A stretch of 64,000 nucleotides of DNA, from the NCBI GenBank assembly GCA_038210495.1, contig JBBQWR010000001.1:1-64000 (forward strand), written 5' to 3'. The notes under the pieces were generated by a model. It was not told where the DNA came from and made no database searches. It saw nothing but the letters and a program-made list of their open reading frames with translations. Position numbers and translations under genes: made by a program. Below are positions 50,480 through 59,030 of this stretch, piece by piece (the first letter of the stretch is position 1; every line of letters begins with the position of its first letter). Source of the DNA: JBBQWR01 sp038210495 (GTDB lineage Bacteria; Planctomycetota; Planctomycetia; Pirellulales; DATAWG01).

Positions 50480-51427
50480 ATGACCGCCCCACGCCCGATA
50501 TCGTTTCTAGCGGCCATAATTCTGGTGTTCTGCTTCGGCCGTACGATTTCCGCCAAGCCGCCCACGAAGCCAGAGATTATTGAAGCCAATGCCCGGGCGG
50601 CCAAGCTCGTGGCGCTCGACGATGAAATTCGGCGGCAGTTTGCCAAAGAACATCCGGGTGTGTTGCCGGATGGCAAGCTGCGCCTGCCGAAGGCCGACGC
50701 GCCGGCGCTGGATTGGTGCAATCTCAACATGGTGTCCGACTGGCATCGGCAATTGAGCGGCGACTGCTGGGCGAACGCCTCGCTGGAGGCCTTGGAATGC
50801 AGCAATCTGATTCGCAATAATCGCCGGTTTGTGCTTTCGCCGCAGCCGATTTTGGACCATTTAAAACTTGGCGCCTCGGGCCCCGAGATGGCCGGCCAGC
50901 CGAAGACGGCTTACGATTTTTTCCTCAAGCAGGGAACCGCCCGGCTCGCGAGCTACGCCTACACGGGCAAGCCCGATGAACCCAAGAATGTTCCTCTATC
51001 GTTCCGCGCCGTGGCCTGGGGATTTGTGTCGCCCGATGGCCGTGCGCCGACGGTCGACCAGCTTAAAGGGGCGTTGCTTAGGCACGGGCCGCTGGTGGTC
51101 GATCTGACCAGCACCGACAAATTTCACGCTTATCGAGGCGGTCTATTTAACGAGCCGGGACCGATCGACAAGAAAGTGATCCACGGCAAGCACGTCGTGC
51201 TGCTGGTCGGCTGGGATGACACGCGCGGCGAAAACGGGGCCTGGAAAATCAAGAATACCTGGGGTCCCAAATGGGGCGAGCAAGGATTCATGTGGATCGC
51301 CCGCGGCTCCAACAGCGTCGGCCGAATCGCCGAATGGGTCCGTGCGGAGAGTATCCACTATAATCTCCCGGCGGACGAGTTCGCCGCGCTCGTGCCCGAC
51401 GCCAAGCCGCTGCCGTTGATGCGGTAA
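50480..51427 (+). CDS. Secreted papain-family (C1A) cysteine peptidase
   Basis: 315 residues with a signal peptide (PISFLAAIILVFCFGRTISA). The C1A catalytic set is complete: Cys96 in QLSGDCWANASLEALE, His238 in GKHVVLLVGWDD and Asn259 in IKNTWGPKWGEQGFMWI, as in papain. A pro-region of about 60 residues precedes the catalytic domain. It is probably a periplasmic or extracellular protease. It is divergent from guaA, with about 290 bases between them. Confidence 0.9.
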   Translation: MTAPRPISFLAAIILVFCFGRTISAKPPTKPEIIEANARAAKLVALDDEIRRQFAKEHPGVLPDGKLRLPKADAPALDWCNLNMVSDWHRQLSGDCWANASLEALECSNLIRNNRRFVLSPQPILDHLKLGASGPEMAGQPKTAYDFFLKQGTARLASYAYTGKPDEPKNVPLSFRAVAWGFVSPDGRAPTVDQLKGALLRHGPLVVDLTSTDKFHAYRGGLFNEPGPIDKKVIHGKHVVLLVGWDDTRGENGAWKIKNTWGPKWGEQGFMWIARGSNSVGRIAEWVRAESIHYNLPADEFAALVPDAKPLPLMR

Positions 51428-51560
51428 GGGGCGTGAAGCGCGGGAAAGTCGGGAGTGAAGGCGAGTGGCCGCCTGCGATTTGATCGCGGCTATGCGCGTC
51501 GCCGATGGCCGTGGAGCAGCGGCCTGCTCCCCCATCTCCCAAATCCCAATTCCTACTTCC

Positions 51561-53150
51561 TCACGCGACCAAAATTCCCGCGCGGGCGAACGTTTCCAAG
51601 GCACCTTTAATCTGCGGCGCAAGTTCCGATTCGAGGTCGCTTCGAGTACGCGGGGCGACGGCGCCGGGGAGGGTTTTGTCGGCGAGATTCATGACAAATT
51701 CGACCGAGTCGTCGAGCAATTGGCCAAGCGTGCGCCGGCCGTCGAGCAATTGGACCAACTGCCGCGAGAGCGGGTCGCCGAGCGTTAGGCGTTCGTGCCA
51801 CAGCGTCGTGATTTCCCAATCTTGCGCGGCTTGATAACGAGCCAGAGCGCTCGCCTCCGGCTGAGGACTTACCGCGAGAGCCATGGTGGGTTGCCAACCG
51901 TGTAGATCAACGACGTTCAGGTGATGACCGGCCAGCGCGAGGTCGCGAAGATCAGCCGCGTCGGTCGGGGCAGGGGGGCGGTTCAGACCCGCAGCCGCCG
52001 CCGCGCTTAGTTCCTCGAACGAAAGCGATTTCGGATACACGGCCGCCAGTGTCAGCATCGCCGCCTTGGCGATCGCACGATCGCAACGGATTGCCGTCAC
52101 CGATGGACCACGGCGGGTCGAAAACTCCAGCGGCTCGTCGTTTTCCACGGACACTATTTTTTGATAGGCGTCCGACGACCCCGAGGTCGGCGCCGCCTGC
52201 GATGCAATCAGCAGGCCGCTCAGCGACGCCGCGTCAGGATCGCGATTCAGGACGTGAGCGTCGCGGCAGACGATTGTCCGGCGGAACGCGAGTCCTTCCA
52301 GAAAATCCAAGTGCTGCTCGTATTCGATCGGGTCGAACTTTTGGCGAAGCTCCGCTCGCTGTTCGGCGCTGAGCCCGATTCGGCGGCGGTCGAGCGGAAT
52401 CGCCTCGTCCAGATATTGCAAGCCGTGCCGGTTGGCTTGAGCGATGAACTCGTGAAAGTACACCGGTAGATTGACGTCCTCGAGCGTGTCGTGCAGCACG
52501 AAGGCGTCGTTCAATTGCGACAGCCGCTGCGACTCGCTTCGCAAGACCTGACGGTAGACGCTGTACTCCTCGCCCAGCGAGTCGGCGAGGAAACACACGG
52601 CGGCGTGCAATTGGCCCACCTTCTCGTGCGGGTCGTCGATGTCGCGGGTGTGAAACCGGCCGATACCGCGAACCATCTGCCGCAGATGGCAGCCGGGGTA
52701 CGCATTGTAGCTGACGATCGCCACACCGTGGGGCGAGAGCAACTGCCCGCAGATTCGCAGGATGGCTTCTTGAGCGTCGGACGGGACCCACGAGTGCAGC
52801 CCATGGGCGATGATGTAATCGAACTCACCGCTGGACCGATCGAGCGAGCGCAGGTCGCATGCCTGAAAGCGAATGTTCGCGAGCCCCAAATCGTTGGCGA
52901 ATCGATCGGCCGCGGCGATTTGCGTCGTCGAGAGATCGAGGCCCACAAATTCAGCCCGGGGCAGGGCGCACGCCATCGGTACGAGGTTCGAGCCGCTTGC
53001 GCAGCCAAGCTCGAGCACTCGGCAAGTCTCGATCGGCGGCGGCATCATTCCGGCCAGCATGGCCAGGGTCGCCAGGCGATCGGGATGCGTAAACCCGTAA
53101 GCGTGGCGCGGGTAGGGTACGCGCTCATAGGAAGTGGCGGTCGCGGACAC
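51561..53150 (-). CDS. SAM methyltransferase with methyltransferase regulatory domain (lysine-methyltransferase-like)
   Basis: 529 residues. The N-terminal class I methyltransferase shows VLELGCASGSNLVPMA (motif I), EFVGLDLSTTQIAAAD (acidic residue of motif II), FQACDLRSL and FDYIIAHGLHSWVP. A regulatory domain of about 90 residues (AFVLHDTLEDVNLPVYFHEFIAQANRHGLQYLDEA) and a C-terminal winged-helix-like part follow. This domain order is that of protein-lysine methyltransferases described in Rickettsia. The substrate here is unknown. Confidence 0.85.
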   Translation of the reverse strand: MSATATSYERVPYPRHAYGFTHPDRLATLAMLAGMMPPPIETCRVLELGCASGSNLVPMACALPRAEFVGLDLSTTQIAAADRFANDLGLANIRFQACDLRSLDRSSGEFDYIIAHGLHSWVPSDAQEAILRICGQLLSPHGVAIVSYNAYPGCHLRQMVRGIGRFHTRDIDDPHEKVGQLHAAVCFLADSLGEEYSVYRQVLRSESQRLSQLNDAFVLHDTLEDVNLPVYFHEFIAQANRHGLQYLDEAIPLDRRRIGLSAEQRAELRQKFDPIEYEQHLDFLEGLAFRRTIVCRDAHVLNRDPDAASLSGLLIASQAAPTSGSSDAYQKIVSVENDEPLEFSTRRGPSVTAIRCDRAIAKAAMLTLAAVYPKSLSFEELSAAAAAGLNRPPAPTDAADLRDLALAGHHLNVVDLHGWQPTMALAVSPQPEASALARYQAAQDWEITTLWHERLTLGDPLSRQLVQLLDGRRTLGQLLDDSVEFVMNLADKTLPGAVAPRTRSDLESELAPQIKGALETFARAGILVA

Positions 53151-53192
53151 GGGGATTTATGCCGAGGTCGTTAAAAGCCAAGTGAATGGAAA

Positions 53193-53220
53193 CCGCAGGA
53201 CAGGGAGCTTACGCTCCCCG
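53193..53220. repeat. Dispersed 28-bp palindromic repeat, copy 2
   Basis: Exact reverse complement of 22630-22657, containing GGGAGCTTACGCTCCC. It lies between the methyltransferase gene and dnaB. Confidence 0.7.
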
Positions 53221-53231
53221 ATCGCCACGCG

Positions 53232-54650
53232 CTAGGCGAACGGGGCGAATTCGTCGTAGGGCTGATGGGCCATGTTCTCGAACCGCGTGAACTTGCTGAG
53301 CCAAGTCAGCTTCACGTCGCCGACCGGGCCGTTTCGCTGCTTGGCCACGATGATATCGGCTTGGCCCGCCACCCGCGCCTTGTCTTCCTCGTTGGTCTCA
53401 TAATATTCATCCCGATGGACGAACATCACAAGGTCCGCATCCTGCTCGATGGCGCCCGACTCGCGAAGATGACTCAGCCGCGGGCGATTTTCTTTCGCCG
53501 CCTCGGCCTGCCGATTGAGCTGAGCGAGGCACAGCACGGGAACCGCCAATTCGCGGGCCAAACCTTTCAAGCGGCGCGCGATCCGCGCGACTTGCTCCTG
53601 ACGCTGATCGCGCGGGTTATCGGGATCGATGAGCTGGAGATAGTCGATCACGATGATGCCCAATTCGTTCTTTCGCTTGAGCCGCCGAGCTGTGGCGGCG
53701 ATCTCCGTCATGTTGCGGCTGGGCGAGTCGTCGACAAACAGGGGCGCCGTGCTGATCTCGCCGGCTTGCTCGACGAGCTTGCGGCGGTCGTCGTTCGAGA
53801 TCGTGCCGTTGCGAAGCCGTTGGCTATCGACCCGCGCCCGGGAGCAAAGCAGCCGATCGGCCAATTCGAGCGACGACATTTCGAGGCTGACGAATAGCAC
53901 GGGCACGCGAAGATCGATGGCCACGTTTTCGGCGATGTTCATGGCCAGGGCCGTTTTGCCCATGCTCGGCCGGGCCGCGAGAATCACAAGCTCCGAATCG
54001 TGCAGACCGCCGGTGAGGTTGTCCAAATCAGTGAACCCGGTTTCGATACCGCCCTGCATGTGCTTGTTCTGCATCCGGGCGTCGATCCGCTCCATAGCCT
54101 TATGCAGAATGTCGCTGATACTTGCGGTCTGACCGGTTCCCTTGTCGCCAAGAATCGAGAAGATCTTTTCCTCGGCCCGGGAAAGCATCTCGCGAGCGTC
54201 GACCGACTCATCGTAAGCGTCGCGGAGGATATCGGTGCTGGAATGAATCAGCGATCTGAGGGTCGATTTGTCGTGAACGATCCGGGCATAGTATTCGGCG
54301 TTGCCGGCGTGCGGAACGCTACGCGTGATCTCCGCCAAGTAGGCGACGCCACCGATGAACTCGAACTCGCCCGCGGCGCGTAGCTTTTCGACGAGCAGCG
54401 TCATATCCACCCGGCGGCCGGCGTCGTGCAAGGCCTGAATTTGCGTGTAAAGTTTTTGGTGCGCCTCGTCGTAGAAATCGCCGGGGCGAAGGATCAGGGC
54501 AATGTCGTCGCAGACGTCGGGCAACAGGAGAATGCTGCCGAGCACGCCCTTTTCGGCGTCGAGATTGAACGGCGGCTGGCGGTCGAGGATCTCGGCGGAC
54601 ATGGGCCGCTTGGCGGCTTTGCCGTCGTCGAAGCGCTGGGTGGTGGACAT
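53232..54650 (-). CDS. dnaB: Replicative DNA helicase
   Basis: 472 residues. Unwinds DNA ahead of the replication fork as a hexamer. The N-terminal DnaB domain begins RQPPFNLDAEKGVLGSILL. The RecA-like domain has Walker A ARPSMGKTALAMNIA, Walker B LGIIVIDYLQLI and the arginine-finger region RLSHLRESGAIEQDADLVMFVHRDEYY. It is the last gene of the bS6-ssb-bL9-dnaB run, a common bacterial arrangement, separated from bL9 by an inverted-repeat element. Confidence 0.97.
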   Translation of the reverse strand: MSTTQRFDDGKAAKRPMSAEILDRQPPFNLDAEKGVLGSILLLPDVCDDIALILRPGDFYDEAHQKLYTQIQALHDAGRRVDMTLLVEKLRAAGEFEFIGGVAYLAEITRSVPHAGNAEYYARIVHDKSTLRSLIHSSTDILRDAYDESVDAREMLSRAEEKIFSILGDKGTGQTASISDILHKAMERIDARMQNKHMQGGIETGFTDLDNLTGGLHDSELVILAARPSMGKTALAMNIAENVAIDLRVPVLFVSLEMSSLELADRLLCSRARVDSQRLRNGTISNDDRRKLVEQAGEISTAPLFVDDSPSRNMTEIAATARRLKRKNELGIIVIDYLQLIDPDNPRDQRQEQVARIARRLKGLARELAVPVLCLAQLNRQAEAAKENRPRLSHLRESGAIEQDADLVMFVHRDEYYETNEEDKARVAGQADIIVAKQRNGPVGDVKLTWLSKFTRFENMAHQPYDEFAPFA

Positions 54651-54704
54651 CGGCGGGATCCCTTCCGTGAAGATGGCGCGAGCGAGCTAGACCTGACGCC
54701 CGTT

Positions 54705-54773
54705 AGAGCCGCGCACGAACTAAGCGTGGGGGATTCAGACGTGCCGCCAACCGCTTACTTCGTGCGCGGCTCT
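54705..54773. repeat. Inverted-repeat element of the GAGCCGCGCACG family, copy 2
   Basis: The left arm (54705-54726, AGAGCCGCGCACGAACTAAG...) pairs, with one mismatch, with the right arm (54752-54773, ...TTACTTCGTGCGCGGCTCT) around a 25-base spacer. It sits in the gap between bL9 and dnaB. Confidence 0.75.
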
Positions 54774-54803
54774 ATGTTGGCCCCCCGGGCCATTCGCCGT
54801 CGA

Positions 54804-55400
54804 TCAAGCTTTGCCGGCGACCGGGGCCTTCTTGTCGTCGCTCTTGGTCTCGGGCCCGTGATCGACTTCGGATACGGTCGGGACAACCCAAACCTTGAGT
54901 TCCCCTTCGACCTCGGATCCCAAGTGGATGATCACTGTGTAAAGGCCCAATTCCTTGAGCGGACCCTTCAGCCGGACCTGATCGGCGGTGATCGCGAATT
55001 CCTGCTGCTTGAGAGCCTTGACGATTTCGGCGGCGCCCACCGAGCCGTAGAGATGGCCTTCGTCGTTGGCGTTCGCCTCGATCGTGATGCTCTGCTTGCC
55101 GAGATTGTCGGCCAACGTGCGGAGGCTGGCGAGCCGCTCGTTTTGAATCGCTTGCAATCGAGCCCGGTGCTTCTCGACCATGCGCTTGTGGTGCTCAGTG
55201 GCCGGCGTGGCCAAGCCCTGCGGCAACAAGTAGTTCAGGGCATAACCCCGTTTGACTTCGACGACATCCCCTTGCTTGCCGAGGTGGTCGACGGTCTGAA
55301 CGAGCAGGAGCTCCATGCCGCCGTGTGGACCGCGTTGCATGAGCTTGTGATGGCCGCGATTGCGTTTGCGAGCCGGTTTGGTCGAGGGAGCTGATGTCAT
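54804..55400 (-). CDS. rplI: 50S ribosomal protein bL9
   Basis: 198 residues. The usual start of bL9 is at Met29 (MELLLVQTVDHLGKQGDVVEVKRGYALNYLLPQGLA). Here a basic N-terminal extension of 28 residues (PARKRNRGHHKLMQRG) and an acidic/Lys-rich tail are added. The long connecting helix and the C-terminal domain (IVKALKQQEFAITADQVRL) are normal. It lies between ssb and dnaB. Confidence 0.95.
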   Translation of the reverse strand: MTSAPSTKPARKRNRGHHKLMQRGPHGGMELLLVQTVDHLGKQGDVVEVKRGYALNYLLPQGLATPATEHHKRMVEKHRARLQAIQNERLASLRTLADNLGKQSITIEANANDEGHLYGSVGAAEIVKALKQQEFAITADQVRLKGPLKELGLYTVIIHLGSEVEGELKVWVVPTVSEVDHGPETKSDDKKAPVAGKA

Positions 55401-55416
55401 AAGGATTTCGCCCTTT

Positions 55417-55476
55417 AGCCGCGTCGCTTGCGACGCCCTTGGAAGTATTAAAAATCGCGTCGCGAGCGACGCGGCT
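55417..55476. terminator. Long hairpin between ssb and rplI built from two GCGTCGC palindromes
   Basis: GCGTCGCTTGCGACGC (55421-55436) and GCGTCGCGAGCGACGC (55457-55472) are each near-palindromic and also pair with each other, extended by AGCC and GGCT on the outer sides. It may limit read-through from ssb into rplI. It belongs to a family also seen at 29949 and 31597. Confidence 0.6.
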
Positions 55477-55482
55477 CGTCAT

Positions 55483-55998
55483 CTAGAACGGAATGTCTTC
55501 GTCGGCGCCACCGGCGGGCGGCGCCCGTCGCGCGGGGCTCGGCTCGCTGGCCGGCGCTTCGTCGTAATAATCGCCACCCCCGAAGCTGGCTTCGGTTTCG
55601 TCCGGACCGTGAGGTGCGCCGCCGCCGCGAGCGCCTTTCGAGCCGCCGCCACCCCCCGCGCCGCCGCCCCCTTTGGCGCCGATCAATTGGATCTTCTCGC
55701 CTATTACCTTTAGCTTGGAATTCTTTTTGCCGTCCTTTTCCCACGTATCAAGCTTGAGTCGGCCCTCGAGAAAAACCGGCGAGCCCTTACCCAGATATTC
55801 GCATGCGACTTCCGCGGTGCGCCCCCAAAGCGTTGCATCGACGAAGGTGGTCTCTTCGACCCATTCGCCCTTATTGTTTTTACGGCGGTCGTTGACGGCC
55901 AGACCGATATCCGTCACGGCCATTCCGCTCGGAACGTAGCGGAGCTCGGGGTCGCGAGTCAGGTTGCCGATCAGAATCACGCGGTTATAGCTTGCCAT
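55483..55998 (-). CDS. ssb: Single-stranded DNA-binding protein
   Basis: 171 residues from the ATG at 55998 (MASYNRVILIGNLTRDPELRY). OB-fold core with AVNDRRKNNKGEWVEETTFVDATLWG and GSPVFLEGRLKLDTWEKDGKK. A Gly-rich linker (KGGGGAGGGGGSKGARGGG) leads to the acidic tip DEDIPF, which recruits repair and replication proteins. It is positioned between bS6 and bL9 as in many bacteria. Confidence 0.96.
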   Translation of the reverse strand: MASYNRVILIGNLTRDPELRYVPSGMAVTDIGLAVNDRRKNNKGEWVEETTFVDATLWGRTAEVACEYLGKGSPVFLEGRLKLDTWEKDGKKNSKLKVIGEKIQLIGAKGGGGAGGGGGSKGARGGGAPHGPDETEASFGGGDYYDEAPASEPSPARRAPPAGGADEDIPF

Positions 55999-56176
55999 GG
56001 CACATCCCAAATTTGCTCGGAGTCGCAAATAATCGCGCTTCGCCGCCGAATCGGTCGGATAATGAACAAGTGTATCGCTAGGCCGAGTTTAAAATACCAC
56101 AATCGATTAAGCGGCACAATCAACGCCGCAGTCCGAACCGAATCGACATTGGCCGCGCAAACGGGCAACCGAGCGG

Positions 56177-56632
56177 CTATTCTTTGTCGTCTTCGCCCGA
56201 CAGATCGGGTACTTCCAAATCTGGCAGGACCGGCGCCGCAGCCTTCTTTTCGGCTTCCAACGCCTCTTTCTGTGCCCGCCGCTGTTCGGCCACGGGACCG
56301 CCGCCGGTCAGGGCATGCGTCACCAGGGCGTCGGCGATTCGCGGGTCGACCTTGAGCATCAACGAGCGAACGACATTCTCGTTCAGTTGGAACTGCCGCC
56401 GCAGCGTGACCATCTGATTGGTTTCGAGCTTGAAGTACGTCAGCCAATAGGTGCCCTTGCGATGGGCGCCGATCGGAAACGCCAGCCGCCGCTCTTCCCA
56501 CAACCGGCTGGCCAAAATCGTGCCGCCGTGCTGGGTAATAAGATCGGGAATCTGGCTGCTCACTCCCGATGGATCCCGACCGTAGCGGTTGGAGTCCAGA
56601 ATGAACATGCCTTCGTAAAAGTTTTCGGTCAA
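56177..56632 (-). CDS. rpsF: 30S ribosomal protein bS6
   Basis: 151 residues. The bS6 fold is shown by ENFYEGMFILDSNRYGRD, GGTILASRLWEERRLAFPIGAHRKGTYW and LNENVVRSLMLKVDP. An acidic/Lys-rich C-terminal tail (from about 125) is longer than in E. coli. bS6 binds the central domain of 16S rRNA together with bS18, whose gene is not present in this cluster. Confidence 0.95.
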   Translation of the reverse strand: MTENFYEGMFILDSNRYGRDPSGVSSQIPDLITQHGGTILASRLWEERRLAFPIGAHRKGTYWLTYFKLETNQMVTLRRQFQLNENVVRSLMLKVDPRIADALVTHALTGGGPVAEQRRAQKEALEAEKKAAAPVLPDLEVPDLSGEDDKE

Positions 56633-56674
56633 GAGATAGCTCCTCGTGAAGTGGGCTGGGGAGGGGCAGGGGTT

Positions 56675-56740
56675 AGGGGCTGGGGACTAGAGAAACCGGC
56701 GCCATCGGCGCCATCGCTGTTTTCCCTAGTCCCGAGCCCC
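56675..56740. repeat. Imperfect inverted repeat between pth and rpsF
   Basis: AGGGGCTGGGGACTAG (56675-56690) pairs imperfectly with CTAGTCCCGAGCCCC (56726-56740). Further TAGCCCC-type words follow to 56757. It looks like a simple-sequence-derived repeat that can fold in the mRNA. Confidence 0.5.
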
Positions 56741-56757
56741 CCAGTCCCTAGCCCCTT

Positions 56758-57315
56758 TCAGTTGTACTTATTCATCGTTTCCGCCATCCCGCGATTGGCC
56801 CATTGCACAACGGCGTCGGCGGCTTCGGCGATCGTGATTTGAATTTCGGTGACTTGATCTTTCGTAAACCGGCCAAGGACGAAATCGGCCGCGTCCCAAT
56901 TTGCCGGCAAGGGACCGACGCCAATTCGCAGCCGCGGGATTTGATCTCCGCCGAGCCGTTGAATGATGTCGGCCAATCCCTTTTGCCCGCCGGCGGAACC
57001 CTGCGGCCGAAGTCGCAGCTTTCCTAGCGGCAGGTTGAAGTCGTCGCAGACGACCAGCACATCCTCGTTTTGTAGTTTGTAAAAATCTCGGGCGGCGACC
57101 GCGCTGCCGCCGCTTAAGTTCATGAACGTTTGCGGCGCGATCAGAAGGATTTTTTGACCCGCTAAGTTTGCCTCGACCAACTCCGCTTGAAATCCCGTCT
57201 TCGCCTGACTCGTCCCATGTTGCCGGGCCAAATGGGCGATGACATTGAAGCCCACGTTATGACGAGTTCCCTCATACTTCCGGCCCGGGTTGCCGAGCCC
57301 AATGACTAACTTCAC
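56758..57315 (-). CDS. pth: Peptidyl-tRNA hydrolase
   Basis: 185 residues. Releases tRNA from stalled peptidyl-tRNA. Signatures are KLVIGLGNPGRKYEGTRHNVGF with the catalytic His20, QTFMNLSGGSAVAA, VVCDDFNLPLGKLRLRPQGSAGGQKGLADII and PRLRIGVGPLP. It lies downstream of bL25 and upstream of bS6, a frequent arrangement. Confidence 0.97.
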   Translation of the reverse strand: MKLVIGLGNPGRKYEGTRHNVGFNVIAHLARQHGTSQAKTGFQAELVEANLAGQKILLIAPQTFMNLSGGSAVAARDFYKLQNEDVLVVCDDFNLPLGKLRLRPQGSAGGQKGLADIIQRLGGDQIPRLRIGVGPLPANWDAADFVLGRFTKDQVTEIQITIAEAADAVVQWANRGMAETMNKYN

Positions 57316-57434
57316 TCGAATGCCTCAGCCCTTGAACACTTTGCATCACGCAGCGAGGGTGGCCGGGGCTGGAGGCGCCTCGTTGAAGCCCCGGTATTAG
57401 CCGGTTCCAGCCAATCGACGACAATTTTCCGCAA

Positions 57435-58058
57435 CTATTCCTCGCCGTCCTCGGTCTCGGCCTTGCGACCGATAATCTCCGGTTCGGCGCCGTCGGCGCC
57501 GGTTTCTTCCTCGACCTCAGCCGCCGGTTCGACGCATTGGACGACCACGGCCTCTGGGTCGCCATGCACTTTAACGCCCTGCGGAAGCTCGACCTGAGCG
57601 ATCGTGATCTCGCTGCCCAGCTCGAGATGATTGACGTTGATTTGCAGCTTCTCGGGAATTGCCGTGGCAAGGCACTCGATTTCCAATTCGTGAATCAAAT
57701 GCTGGACGACGCCGCCGGCGCGAACGCCGGGCGCCTGGCCGCGGATTTCAACCGTCACGGTGACTTCAATCCGTTCGTCGGCCGAGACGCGAGCGAAATC
57801 GATATGTAGCACGACCGTGCCATAGACGTCCCACTGAAGCTCACGGATCAGAGCGCTCTCGTTGACGGCGCCCTTGAGCTCGACCAGCCGGCTACCATGT
57901 CGCAGGGCGGTCGAGAACTGCTCCTTCGAGACAGCCAAGCTAACGGACTGTTCTTTGTGGCCGTACAACACGGCGGGAATTGAGCCGGCGCCGCGCAGCC
58001 GCTTGGAATGGCGCTTGCCGTGATCTGCCCGACTTTCAACATTCAATACTTCAGCCAT
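57435..58058 (-). CDS. rplY: 50S ribosomal protein bL25 (general stress protein Ctc type)
   Basis: 207 residues from the ATG at 58058 with AAGG about eight bases upstream. Two-domain CTC type: the N-terminal 5S rRNA-binding domain (VESRADHGKRHSKRLRGAGSIPAVLYGHKE) and the C-terminal beta domain (HELEIECLATAIPEKLQINVNHLELGSEITIAQVELPQGV). An acidic tail ends the protein. It is the first gene of the bL25-pth-bS6-ssb-bL9-dnaB run. Confidence 0.95.
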   Translation of the reverse strand: MAEVLNVESRADHGKRHSKRLRGAGSIPAVLYGHKEQSVSLAVSKEQFSTALRHGSRLVELKGAVNESALIRELQWDVYGTVVLHIDFARVSADERIEVTVTVEIRGQAPGVRAGGVVQHLIHELEIECLATAIPEKLQINVNHLELGSEITIAQVELPQGVKVHGDPEAVVVQCVEPAAEVEEETGADGAEPEIIGRKAETEDGEE

Positions 58059-58284
58059 ACAGGCGCCTTGGGGAAAATATTCGATTGGCTTGGCCGCGGC
58101 AGGGGTCGACATCGCCAACGCGCGCCGCCGGCCAGAAGCGAATCAAGTATTGTGCCCGAATCCGGGCGAATTTCAACCCCAGATGAGAGATTTTTTGGCC
58201 TAGAAAAACGGGAGACGGACGACGGCGGAAACTTTGACCGGATTACCAAGATTTTGAGGCTTTATAGGACTGGGGAGCGCGTTT

Positions 58285-58866
58285 TCAGCGAGACGGCTGC
58301 TCTTTGATGAGTTTGCTAAGTTCTTTGAATTGCGGCGCGGTCGAGTCTTGGCACCATTCGAATAACGCGGCTTCGGTCGTCGTTAGGATGGCGCCGGATG
58401 AGTCCATCCGCATCAGCGCCAGGTCGTGATCAATCTCGTGGCGGGCGCCGATCGCGTCGACCGCCACATAGACCCGGAACCCGAGGCTCAACAGATCGAG
58501 CACCGTCTGCTGAACGCACACATGCGATTCGATCCCGGCCACGAGCCACTTGGCCGTCGGCAGCCGCTGGACCGACTGGCTGATTTCGGAACAGCCCAGC
58601 GCGCTAAAGCTCGTCTTGGCGGCGATGGGCCCGAGCGATGCAGCCAAATCGGTTACAGTGCCGCCAAGTCCCCGAGGATATTGCTCGGTCGCCAGCAGCG
58701 GCAAATCGAACAGCCGAGCTCCATGCAGCAATCGGCGGATATTCCAAACGATCCGCTCGTGGCCCGGGACTAACGGAATCAGCTTCTGCTGCACGTCGAT
58801 GACGAGCAGTCCCGTGTCGCTGGCGGACATCATATCAGGCGAGCGCGGGAGCGAAGGGAGAGACAT
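58285..58866 (-). CDS. Isochorismatase-family hydrolase
   Basis: 193 residues; internal ATGs at 58833/58830 would start nearer the conserved DTGLLVIDVQQKLIP, which carries the catalytic Asp. Further features are the Lys in AAKTSFSALG and the Cys nucleophile in VAGIESHVCVQQTVLDLL. All three residues of the cysteine hydrolase triad are present. Such proteins hydrolyse isochorismate, nicotinamide or related amides; the substrate cannot be told. YcaC-like hydrolases are the closest impression. Confidence 0.88.
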   Translation of the reverse strand: MSLPSLPRSPDMMSASDTGLLVIDVQQKLIPLVPGHERIVWNIRRLLHGARLFDLPLLATEQYPRGLGGTVTDLAASLGPIAAKTSFSALGCSEISQSVQRLPTAKWLVAGIESHVCVQQTVLDLLSLGFRVYVAVDAIGARHEIDHDLALMRMDSSGAILTTTEAALFEWCQDSTAPQFKELSKLIKEQPSR

Positions 58867-58889
58867 AGGGGGGTGAATGACTAATGCCT

Positions 58890-59030
58890 AATGACGAATG
58901 TCTAATCAATGACTAATGCTCAAATGACGAACGACTAAGGTTTGATTTCGGCGAGCCTCATCTGTTGGCGTCACATCAGCCCTTCGTCATTCGTGCGTCG
59001 TCATTCGGCATTGATTAGACATTCGTCATT
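58890..59030. repeat. 22-bp inverted repeat with AATGACG/CGTCATT heptad-like repeats
   Basis: A perfect 22-bp pair (58890-58911 and 59009-59030) contains ATGACGAATGTCTAATCAAT and its complement, around a 97-base spacer. The flanks repeat AATGACGAATG and CATTCGTCATT several times. The second arm overlaps the last codons of the tagJ gene. Confidence 0.75.
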
